Origin: Listeria marthii FSL S4-120
GTDB taxonomy: Bacteria > Bacillota > Bacilli > Lactobacillales > Listeriaceae
Direction of reading: 5' to 3'
Assembly (NCBI GenBank): GCA_000183865.1
Contig: CM001047.1
Location: forward strand, 511,201-516,703
Length of the DNA: 5,503 nucleotides
The position numbers and the translations under genes are program-made. This document shows, in pieces, positions 1-5,480 of this stretch. The notes below the pieces were generated by a model. That model ran no database searches, was not told where the DNA came from, and was given only the letters and a program-made list of their open reading frames with translations. Each line of letters opens with the position of its first letter. Within the stretch, counting starts at the first letter, position 1.

Positions 1-554
1 AACCGAATATCGAAGGCGGAAAATGGGCGGTTCCGGGTGGTTTCGTGGATGAAAATGAATCTGCGGACCAAGCGGCTGAGCGTGAACTAGAAGAGGAAAC
101 AAGTTTGACGAATATTCCGCTGATTCCTTTTGGTGTGTTTGATAAACCGGGGCGCGATCCGCGTGGTTGGATTATTTCGCGAGCGTTTTATGCGATTGTG
201 CCACCAGAAGCTTTGGAAAAACGCGCGGCTGGGGATGATGCGGTGGATATCGGACTTTTCCCAATGACGGAAGCACTAGAACTACCGCTTGCTTTTGACC
301 ATTTAGATATGCTGAAAAAAGCATTTAGTGCGATTACAGAAGAATTTTTACTGACGACGGCGATTCGCGATTTCTTGCCGGAAACTTTCTCAGCAGAGCT
401 ACTTTACCAAACGCTAGAGGGTTGCACGAAGCCGGGGATTTTGCCGGATGAAGTAGAATTTATGGAGAATATCGAGTATTTACCGTATTTAGAAAAAGTT
501 GGCGATTTGTACCGATTTAATGCAGATGCCGAAGCGGGAAGTATTTACTTTTAA
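1..554 (+). CDS. Nudix hydrolase-like protein with NrtR-like C-terminal domain (5'-truncated by window edge)
   Basis: The reading frame is open to the left edge (first complete codon 3-5), so the true start lies outside. The visible part encodes about 183 residues. It opens with the typical Nudix approach GKWAVPGGF and a Nudix box at 39-107 fitting Gx5Ex7REUxEExGU, with the catalytic glutamates present (RELEEETSL) but Ser in place of the late Gly. A RDPRGW motif follows (about 159-176), as in ADP-ribose/NAD-related Nudix proteins of the COG1051/NrtR kind, then LAFDHLDML. The C-terminal segment FLPETFSAELLYQTLEG (about 372-422) and the later LYRF resemble the winged-helix tail of NrtR regulators. 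By family knowledge it would hydrolyse ADP-ribose or a similar nucleoside diphosphate, or sense it as a transcription factor; the sequence alone does not decide. The GTG at 45 lies inside the Nudix box and is not the start. It converges with the LysR gene and is probably functionally separate from the shikimate-type genes. Confidence 0.85.
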   Translation, partial: PNIEGGKWAVPGGFVDENESADQAAERELEEETSLTNIPLIPFGVFDKPGRDPRGWIISRAFYAIVPPEALEKRAAGDDAVDIGLFPMTEALELPLAFDHLDMLKKAFSAITEEFLLTTAIRDFLPETFSAELLYQTLEGCTKPGILPDEVEFMENIEYLPYLEKVGDLYRFNADAEAGSIYF

Positions 555-557
555 ATG

Positions 558-588
558 AAAAAGGAGCCATCTATTTGGCTCCTTTTTT
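558..588. terminator. Bidirectional intrinsic terminator between convergent genes
   Basis: AAAAAGGAGCC (558-568) pairs perfectly with GGCTCCTTTTT (577-587) around an 8-base loop. The GC-containing core is GGAGCC/GGCTCC, flanked by A and T runs. The + strand ends in six T (583-588) and the - strand in five T, so it can stop both the Nudix gene and the oppositely oriented LysR gene. It begins three bases after the Nudix stop codon, and its last T is also part of the LysR stop codon (588-590). Confidence 0.9.
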
Positions 589-1481
589 CACAGGAAATGT
601 TGTTCGCCGTAGCGTAATGCGAAGTCTTTAAAAGCCTTGGATGCTGGCGAAATGTAGTGATTTTTCAGGCTGGCTAGGTAGATAAAACGGTCATGTTTTG
701 GTTCGTTGATGGACAATACTTTGACGTTATAATGTGATAATGACGAGATTTTAGGCATGATCGAAATGCCGTAATCGACGCTCACAAGGCCAACCATTGC
801 GGTATCTTCCTCCACATAACAGCCGATTTTTGGCTGGATATTTATTTCAGCAAAAAGCGAATCAATGAGCGGTCTAAGGCCACTCGTGTCAGAAAAAAAG
901 ATGTACGAATAATCGGCAGTGTCTTTTAAATCAATCGAATCATATTTGGCGAGTGGATGATTTTCCGAAACGACAATAACTAACTCTTGTTTGGTTAATG
1001 GTAAAAACTCAATATCAGGTTCATTTTCGACGTAGGAGCAGATTGCTAGGTCGGATTTTTCGTTTTTTAAGTCGGGAATAATCGATTTTGTCGCTCCTTG
1101 AAAAAAGGAAAATGTGATGTCTTTATGGCTTTCGACTTTGGTGAAATTCTGGACGAGTTCAGGAACCGTGTGCGCGCCCATTGTGTAAATAAAGCCTAAA
1201 TCAATATTTCCATGAGAAGGACTAGTTAATTCATGTAACAATTTTTCGCCTTTTTCTAGTTCGGCGAGTGATTTTTCCACATAGGTTAAATAAAAGCGAC
1301 CGTATTTTGTTAAACGGATGTTGCGGCCTTGTTTTTCGAATAAATAGACGCCAAGTTCGCGCTCAAGTTCTGCGATAGAGTGGCTTAGGCTAGGCTGGGT
1401 AATGGAGAGTTCGGCGGCTGCAATCGTGTAATGCTCTCGTTCGGCCAATTTTTTAAAGTAGTATAGTTGACGCAAGTTCAT
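588..1481 (-). CDS. LysR-type transcriptional regulator
   Basis: The 297-aa product has standard LysR-family length. Residues 1-60 form the N-terminal winged helix-turn-helix: MNLRQLYYFKKLAE, then AAAELSITQPSLSHSIAELE as the HTH core, ELGVYLFEK and the RNIRLTKYG wing. A linker helix (about 62-85) follows, then a periplasmic-binding-protein-like effector domain (about 90-295). The ATG at 1481 is preceded by GGAGG (1489-1493 on the opposite strand) with 7-nt spacing. The gene is divergent from the flavoenzyme-aroE-aroD set, the classic arrangement for a LysR regulator controlling the neighbouring operon and itself. A T-N11-A box in the shared intergenic region supports this. The inducer cannot be read from sequence; a quinate/shikimate-pathway compound is the contextual guess. 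The effector domain has two cysteines (Cys148, Cys221), which alone are not enough to propose redox sensing. Confidence 0.95.
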   Translation of the reverse strand: MNLRQLYYFKKLAEREHYTIAAAELSITQPSLSHSIAELERELGVYLFEKQGRNIRLTKYGRFYLTYVEKSLAELEKGEKLLHELTSPSHGNIDLGFIYTMGAHTVPELVQNFTKVESHKDITFSFFQGATKSIIPDLKNEKSDLAICSYVENEPDIEFLPLTKQELVIVVSENHPLAKYDSIDLKDTADYSYIFFSDTSGLRPLIDSLFAEINIQPKIGCYVEEDTAMVGLVSVDYGISIMPKISSLSHYNVKVLSINEPKHDRFIYLASLKNHYISPASKAFKDFALRYGEQHFL

Positions 1482-1514
1482 CGGTTAACCTCCTCGGAAT
1501 GCCTTGATAACTCT

Positions 1515-1556
1515 ATTGTAAGCGATTGTATAGAAAAAATCTATGGATAAATCGAA
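1515..1556 (-). promoter_or_regulatory. Candidate promoter of the LysR gene
   Basis: Read on the - strand, two -10-like hexamers appear: TATACA (1532-1527), which runs on as TATACAAT, and TACAAT (1520-1515). Weak -35 partners are TTCGAT (1556-1551, 18-bp spacer) for the first and TAGATT (1543-1538, 17-bp spacer) for the second. On the + strand this is a direct repeat ATTGTA-AGCG-ATTGTA with a 10-bp period. Either choice would place the LysR box at 1530-1544 on top of the promoter, as expected for autorepression. Which hexamer is used cannot be decided here. Confidence 0.35.
1530..1544. promoter_or_regulatory. Putative LysR-family operator (T-N11-A box, ATAG-N7-CTAT)
   Basis: ATAGA-N5-TCTAT is a perfect 15-bp interrupted dyad containing T1531-N11-A1543, the defining form of LysR-type recognition sites. 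Its centre (1537) lies about 65 bp upstream of the start point expected from the TATAAT at 1590-1595. That is the usual position of the recognition site upstream of a LysR-activated gene. An extra CTAT half-site occurs at 1513-1516. The dyad is observed; assignment to the adjacent regulator is inference from position and form. Confidence 0.65.
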
Positions 1557-1565
1557 AAATATACA

Positions 1566-1595
1566 TTAGATTAATAATTATTCCTGACTTATAAT
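1566..1595 (+). promoter_or_regulatory. Probable sigma-A promoter of the flavoenzyme-aroE-aroD genes
   Basis: There is a perfect -10 hexamer TATAAT at 1590-1595. The best -35 is the poor TTAGAT at 1566-1571 with an 18-bp spacer. A good -10 with a weak -35 fits an activator-dependent promoter, consistent with the upstream LysR box. The expected start is near 1602, giving a leader of roughly 77 nt before the ATG at 1679. The spacer contains a perfect 10-bp AT palindrome (AATAATTATT, 1573-1582), and ATTA-GAT-TAAT (1565-1575) overlaps the -35. Either might serve as the lower-affinity activation site. Confidence 0.6.
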
Positions 1596-1610
1596 GAAAG
1601 AGAAATAAGA

Positions 1611-1642
1611 TTGTGCATTATTGAACGTGAATAATGTAACAA
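1611..1642 (+). repeat. Near-palindrome in the 5' leader (operator or RNA stem-loop)
   Basis: CATTATT (1616-1622) and AATAATG (1630-1636) form a perfect 7-bp inverted repeat around a 7-nt centre, GAACGTG. TTGT (1611-1614) and ACAA (1639-1642) extend it, leaving a one-by-two mismatch (G1615 against T1637-A1638). It lies downstream of the predicted transcription start and ends 24 nt before the AGGAGG of the flavoenzyme gene. It could be a second protein-binding site or a weak AU-rich mRNA hairpin. I do not recognise a specific regulator consensus. Confidence 0.5.
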
Positions 1643-1678
1643 ATCATTTGCTGAGATTATAGTCGCAGGAGGCTTATT

Positions 1679-3673
1679 ATGACAGATTATCCGAGTATTT
1701 TTGAACCACTAACTGTAAAACGAATGACGATTAAAAACCGTGTAATTATGCCACCAATGGGAACAAACCTAGCTGGATTAAATGGCGAATTTTTAGAAGA
1801 ACATATGAATTACTACGAACAACGCGCAAAAGGTGGCACAGGTCTGATTACTATTGAAAACGCTTGTGTAGATTTTCCTTATGGTACAAACGGAACAACC
1901 CAACTTCGAATTGATAATGACCAGTACATTCCTGGATTTTACAAATTAACAGAACGTCTTCATAAACACGGAACTTGTGTATCTATCCAAATCAACCACG
2001 CCGGGGCATCAGCTTATCCAGCTCGTTTGAACGGACTTCAACCAGTTTCCGCGTCAGATATTCCATCTAAAAAAGGCGGCACTGTGCCTCGTCCACTTAC
2101 TGTCGAAGAAATTTATGAAATCGTCAATAAATACGGCGATGCAGCAAGACGCGCCCAACAAGCTGGGTTTGATGCAGTCGAAATCCACGGCGGACACTCA
2201 TACTTGCTATGCCAATTCTTATCGCCACTTTACAACAAACGGACAGACGAATTTGGTGGAACGCCTGAAAATCGCGCCCGTATCGTCAAACTAATTTTAG
2301 AAAAAGTCCGCGCGGAAGTTGGTCCATTTTTCCCAATCGTGCTGCGTTTTAGTGCAGATGAATTTACGGAAGGCGGCAACCACTTAGAAGATATTTTGGA
2401 ACTGTTAGATTATTGCCAAGAAGAAGCGGATATTTTGAATGTATCAGCGGCAATTAACGATAATTTATACTTACAAATTGACCAAATGAACTTGGAAGAT
2501 GGCTGGAGAAGCTACCTTGCAAAAGCGGTGAAAGATAAATTTAACAAACCAACGATTACTTCGGGGAACATCCGTAGTCCAAAAGCGGCAGAGAAAATTT
2601 TGTCAGAAGGATACGCTGACTTACTTGCGATGGGACGCGGCTTAATTGCTGAGCCTAACTGGGTGAACAAAGTGGCAACTGGTCAAGAAGACATGCTTCG
2701 AAAATGTATTTCTTGTAATATCGGATGCGCGGATCACCGGATTTCGAAATCGAAACCAATTCGCTGTACTGTAAATCCAGATATTATTCATGAAGATAAA
2801 TACAAAGAAACAAAAGTAACTCGTCCTACCAATGTTGTCGTAATTGGCGGCGGAACAGCAGGACTTGAAGCAGCTTGTACGGCGGCCGAAGTTGGCTGTA
2901 ACACAACGCTAATTGAAGCAAATGAACAAACTGGTGGCTTGGCACGAGCAATTGCTAACCTTCCAGATAAAAGTAGAATTGCCGATTTCCCTAATTATTT
3001 AGCGAACCGAGCAGAAAAATTAACCAATTTGAAAGTTATTACAGGCACTAAAGCTGATACTGCGCTTATTGATACATTTAATCCTGATGTGGTAGTAAAT
3101 GCCACAGGATCCAAACCATTACTTCCACCAATTAAAGGTTTGCTTGACGTGATTGACAAAGAAGGCAGTAAAGTTCATTCGATTTTCGGACTTATTTCGA
3201 ATATCGATGACTTTACCGAATTTAGTAACAAAAAAGTAGCAGTTATCGGCGGTGGTGCAGTTGGACTTGATGTTGTCGAGTACTTCTCAGAACGTGGCTC
3301 GGATGTTACAATTGTAGAAATGATGCCACTTCTTGGAAAAGACTTAGATATGATTACACGTCTTTCGATGATGGACATTATCGAGAAAAACAATGTTGAT
3401 GTCCAAACAGAAACTGCATTAACCGAAGTTGCAGCCGATCATTTCAAAGTGAAGCACGACGGAGTAGACGCCGAGATTCCATTTGATTACGGTTTTGTCT
3501 GCCTAGGAATGCGACCAGAACGTCCACTTATGGAAGAACTTGCGGCATACGGAAAAGAAAAACAAATTGAAATCGTAAATATTGGCGACAGCGCTGCAAC
3601 AAGAAAAATCTTGGAAGGCGTTCGCGAAGGAAGAAATATTTTAACTACATTAGAAAAAATTGGCTCTTTGTAA
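1679..3673 (+). CDS. FMN/4Fe-4S/FAD NADH:flavin oxidoreductase, enoate reductase / 2,4-dienoyl-CoA reductase family
   Basis: The 664-aa size suits this multidomain family. Residues 1-335 are an Old Yellow Enzyme-type TIM barrel: PPMGTN (25-30), QINHAG (104-109), HGGHSYLLCQFLSP (170-183) with Tyr175 at the family's proton-donor position, Arg223, SGN (295-297) and GRGLIAEP (319-326) for FMN binding. Cys343, 346, 350 and 363 (C-x2-C-x3-C-x12-C) form a 4Fe-4S site. VVIGGGTAGLEAA (387-399) is the FAD-binding Rossmann motif and VAVIGGGAVGLDVVEY (520-535) the NAD(P)H one; IGD (635-637) is the late FAD contact. It is a soluble enzyme passing NAD(P)H electrons to reduce an activated C=C bond. Residues 245-297 lack a His matching the catalytic His of E. 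coli FadH, so a true dienoyl-CoA reductase is less likely. The usual 'NADH oxidase' label is probably generic. The ATG has AGGAGG (1667-1672) 6 nt upstream. It is the first gene of the probable operon, and its substrate is unknown. Confidence 0.93.
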   Translation: MTDYPSIFEPLTVKRMTIKNRVIMPPMGTNLAGLNGEFLEEHMNYYEQRAKGGTGLITIENACVDFPYGTNGTTQLRIDNDQYIPGFYKLTERLHKHGTCVSIQINHAGASAYPARLNGLQPVSASDIPSKKGGTVPRPLTVEEIYEIVNKYGDAARRAQQAGFDAVEIHGGHSYLLCQFLSPLYNKRTDEFGGTPENRARIVKLILEKVRAEVGPFFPIVLRFSADEFTEGGNHLEDILELLDYCQEEADILNVSAAINDNLYLQIDQMNLEDGWRSYLAKAVKDKFNKPTITSGNIRSPKAAEKILSEGYADLLAMGRGLIAEPNWVNKVATGQEDMLRKCISCNIGCADHRISKSKPIRCTVNPDIIHEDKYKETKVTRPTNVVVIGGGTAGLEAACTAAEVGCNTTLIEANEQTGGLARAIANLPDKSRIADFPNYLANRAEKLTNLKVITGTKADTALIDTFNPDVVVNATGSKPLLPPIKGLLDVIDKEGSKVHSIFGLISNIDDFTEFSNKKVAVIGGGAVGLDVVEYFSERGSDVTIVEMMPLLGKDLDMITRLSMMDIIEKNNVDVQTETALTEVAADHFKVKHDGVDAEIPFDYGFVCLGMRPERPLMEELAAYGKEKQIEIVNIGDSAATRKILEGVREGRNILTTLEKIGSL

Positions 3674-3680
3674 TCCGAAC

Positions 3681-3705
3681 TGGCAAGGCGGACTCCGTCT
3701 TGCCA
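3681..3705 (+). other. Strong intercistronic hairpin without a U-tract
   Basis: TGGCAAGGCGG (3681-3691) pairs with CCGTCTTGCCA (3695-3705): 11 base pairs including one G-U, around a three-base ACT loop. It starts 7 nt after the flavoenzyme stop codon. The following bases (CATTCGCTCTTTATA) are not a U-run, so it is not a standard intrinsic terminator in either direction. It may be a weak attenuator, a processing site or a 3'-end stabiliser that sets different mRNA levels for the flavoenzyme and the aro genes. The rest of the 99-bp gap holds a direct repeat TTCACA-TT-TTCACA (3725-3738) and no convincing promoter. Confidence 0.6.
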
Positions 3706-3755
3706 CATTCGCTCTTTATATAAGTTCACATTTTCACAAATAAACCTTAATTTGG

Positions 3756-3761
3756 AAAGGA
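3756..3761 (+). promoter_or_regulatory. Ribosome binding site fixing the dehydrogenase start
   Basis: AAAGGA lies 11 nt before the ATG at 3773. An in-frame TTG at 3752 would add seven residues but overlaps this Shine-Dalgarno sequence and has none of its own. The ATG at 3765 is out of frame. The ATG at 3773 is therefore chosen, giving 291 residues, close to the 288 of E. coli YdiB. Confidence 0.8.
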
Positions 3762-3772
3762 ACGATGTTATT

Positions 3773-4648
3773 ATGACAAGCAAAATCACAGAAAGAATTA
3801 CAGGACACACAGAATTAATCGGGTTAATCGCCACTCCAATCAGACACAGTTTATCACCAACCATGCATAATGAAGCTTTTGCAAAATTGGGACTTGATTA
3901 TGTATACCTTGCTTTTGAAGTTGGGGACAAAGAACTGAAAGACGTTGTACGAGGATTCCGCGCAATGAACTTACGTGGCTGGAACGTTTCCATGCCAAAC
4001 AAAACAAACATTCATAAATACTTAGATAAACTTTCTCCAGCCGCTGAACTTGTTGGCGCAGTAAATACAGTTGTTAATGACGATGGCGTGTTAACTGGCC
4101 ATATTACAGACGGAACTGGCTACATGCGTGCCTTAAAAGAAGCTGGACATGACATTATCGGCAAAAAAATGACGATTTGCGGTGCTGGTGGTGCGGCGAC
4201 AGCTATCTGCATCCAAGCTGCTCTTGACGGCGTGAAAGAAATCTCGATTTTCAACAGAAAAGACGATTTTTACGCGAATGCAGAAAAAACAGTAGAAAAA
4301 ATCAATTCGAAAACAGATTGTAAAGCACAATTATTTGATATCGAAGACCACGAACAATTACGTAAAGAAATCGCTGAAAGTGTTATTTTCACGAATGCGA
4401 CTGGCGTTGGGATGAAACCTTTCGAAGGTGAAACACTTTTACCAAGTGCGGATATGCTTCGTCCAGAATTAATCGTTTCGGATGTTGTCTACAAACCAAC
4501 CAAAACAAGATTGCTTGAAATCGCCGAAGAACAAGGCTGCCAAACGCTTAACGGCTTAGGAATGATGCTATGGCAAGGCGCGAAAGCTTTCGAAATTTGG
4601 ACACACAAAGAAATGCCAGTAGATTACATTAAAGAAATCTTATTTTAA
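3773..4648 (+). CDS. aroE: Shikimate/quinate dehydrogenase, YdiB-like
   Basis: A 291-aa soluble enzyme that interconverts shikimate and 3-dehydroshikimate, and by similarity to YdiB possibly quinate and 3-dehydroquinate. The substrate half shows SLSP (26-29, Ser26/Ser28 for the carboxylate), NVSMPNK (71-77) with catalytic Lys77, GAVNTV (95-100, Asn98) and TDGTGY (112-117) with catalytic Asp113. The usual NTD is ITD here. The nucleotide half has the loop GAGGAATA (137-144) and FNRKDDF (160-166). The latter aligns with FNRRDEF of E. coli YdiB, whose Asp contacts the adenine ribose of NAD. TNATGVGMKP (207-216) and GMMLWQGAKAFEIWT (263-277, Gln268 near substrate) also follow YdiB. This suggests NAD use, unlike NADP-specific biosynthetic AroE. 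It lies 99 bp after the flavoenzyme and 65 bp before aroD, and ydiB-aroD adjacency also occurs in E. coli. Databases would probably name it aroE; ydiB is arguably the better functional label. Confidence 0.93.
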   Translation: MTSKITERITGHTELIGLIATPIRHSLSPTMHNEAFAKLGLDYVYLAFEVGDKELKDVVRGFRAMNLRGWNVSMPNKTNIHKYLDKLSPAAELVGAVNTVVNDDGVLTGHITDGTGYMRALKEAGHDIIGKKMTICGAGGAATAICIQAALDGVKEISIFNRKDDFYANAEKTVEKINSKTDCKAQLFDIEDHEQLRKEIAESVIFTNATGVGMKPFEGETLLPSADMLRPELIVSDVVYKPTKTRLLEIAEEQGCQTLNGLGMMLWQGAKAFEIWTHKEMPVDYIKEILF

Positions 4649-4713
4649 AAACTTGCAAAAGAACAAGGTTATCGCTAATCTTAAAACATAATATCGAATG
4701 AGGAGAATTATAC

Positions 4714-5472
4714 ATGAATAAAGTAGTCGTAAAGAATGTTACGTTTGGTGAAGGTGCGCCAAAAATTTGTGTACCAATGGTCGGTAAAACGGTTGCTGCG
4801 CTTAAAGAAGAAGCAGAAATGTTAAAAACAATCGATTTGGACGTTGTCGAATGGCGCGTTGACTTTTTTGAAGACGTAAAAGATTTAGCTAAAGTGGAAG
4901 CTGCACTTGGCGAAATTCGCGCAATTTTACCAGAAACACCGATTTTATTCACTTTCCGAAGTGCAAAAGAGGGCGGCGAATTAGCTGTCAGTGACGAATT
5001 TTATTTTGAATTAAATGAAACTCTAGCTGGAACTGGCAAAATTGATTTAGTTGACGTGGAACTTTTCAATGAAGAAGCGGACGTGTTACGCTTGATTGAA
5101 ACAGCTCACAAGAACAATGTAAAAGTAGTGATGTCGAACCATGATTTTGATAAAACACCTGCGAAAGAAGAAATCGTTTCTCGTTTAACTCGTATGGAAG
5201 CACTTGGCGCGGATCTTCCGAAAATCGCCGTAATGCCAAAATCTGCTGCGGACGTACTAACTTTATTAGATGCAACAAATACCGTATCTGAAAAAGCGAG
5301 CCAACCAATCATTACGATGTCGATGGCGGGAACTGGTGTCATTAGTCGTCTTGCTGGAGAAGTATTTGGCTCCGCAATGACATTCGGCGCTGCGAAAAAA
5401 GCATCGGCTCCTGGGCAAATTGATGTTAATGAGTTACGTCATGTCCTTGATTTATTGCACAAACAATTTTAA
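4714..5472 (+). CDS. aroD: 3-dehydroquinate dehydratase, type I
   Basis: A 252-aa class I (Schiff-base) enzyme dehydrating 3-dehydroquinate to 3-dehydroshikimate; the length equals that of E. coli AroD. Catalytic and binding residues are in place: EWRVD (46-50, Glu46 and Arg48), FRSAKEGGE (81-89, Arg82 and Glu86), VVMSNHDF (138-145) with the general-base His143, PKIAVMPKS (169-177) with the Schiff-base Lys170, MSMAGTGVISRLAGEVFGS (202-220, Arg212 binding the carboxylate) and SAPGQI (231-236, Gln235). Nothing is missing, so it should be active. The ATG follows AGGAGA (4701-4706) with 7-nt spacing. The 65-bp gap after the dehydrogenase has no terminator or clear promoter, so the two genes are probably cotranscribed. 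The reaction serves both the shikimate pathway and quinate breakdown, and type I enzymes occur in both roles. A separate biosynthetic set elsewhere in the genome would favour a catabolic role here. Confidence 0.97.
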   Translation: MNKVVVKNVTFGEGAPKICVPMVGKTVAALKEEAEMLKTIDLDVVEWRVDFFEDVKDLAKVEAALGEIRAILPETPILFTFRSAKEGGELAVSDEFYFELNETLAGTGKIDLVDVELFNEEADVLRLIETAHKNNVKVVMSNHDFDKTPAKEEIVSRLTRMEALGADLPKIAVMPKSAADVLTLLDATNTVSEKASQPIITMSMAGTGVISRLAGEVFGSAMTFGAAKKASAPGQIDVNELRHVLDLLHKQF

Positions 5473-5480
5473 TAAATACT

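Noticed and set aside
45..47. GTG as the start codon of the leftmost gene
   Set aside because: It falls inside the Nudix box, and the frame stays open with typical Nudix residues (GKWAVPGGF) to the window edge. The gene is simply truncated.
1611..1642. Rex (TTGTGAA-N4-TTCACAA) or cre (catabolite) site in the leader
   Set aside because: The TTGTG start resembles a Rex half-site, but the second half-site is absent at the right spacing. The central GAACGTGAA does not fit the cre consensus. It is kept only as an unassigned inverted repeat.
1482..1678. PrfA box or sigma-B promoter, considered because of the Listeria-like context
   Set aside because: No TTAACA-N2-TGTTAA dyad and no GTTT...GGGTAT-type pair at proper spacing was found. 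The GTTAAC near 1484 is only part of the RBS surroundings.
3681..3705. Rho-independent terminator after the flavoenzyme gene
   Set aside because: The stem is strong, but no U-tract follows in either direction, so full termination is not supported.
3700..3724. Internal promoter TTGCCA ... TATAAG ahead of aroE
   Set aside because: Both hexamers are good, but the spacer is only about 13 bp and the -35 is buried in the hairpin arm. The alternative TTCACA (3725-3730) has only a poor -10 (TAATTT).
3752..3754. TTG start for the shikimate dehydrogenase (298 aa)
   Set aside because: It overlaps the AAAGGA ribosome binding site that serves the ATG at 3773 and adds seven residues with no family match.
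3487..3864. Antisense open reading frame overlapping the flavoenzyme end and dehydrogenase start
   Set aside because: It lies mostly opposite two well-supported genes, has no recognisable domain and no convincing ribosome binding site. Other antisense frames inside the flavoenzyme, aroE and aroD genes were dismissed for the same reason.
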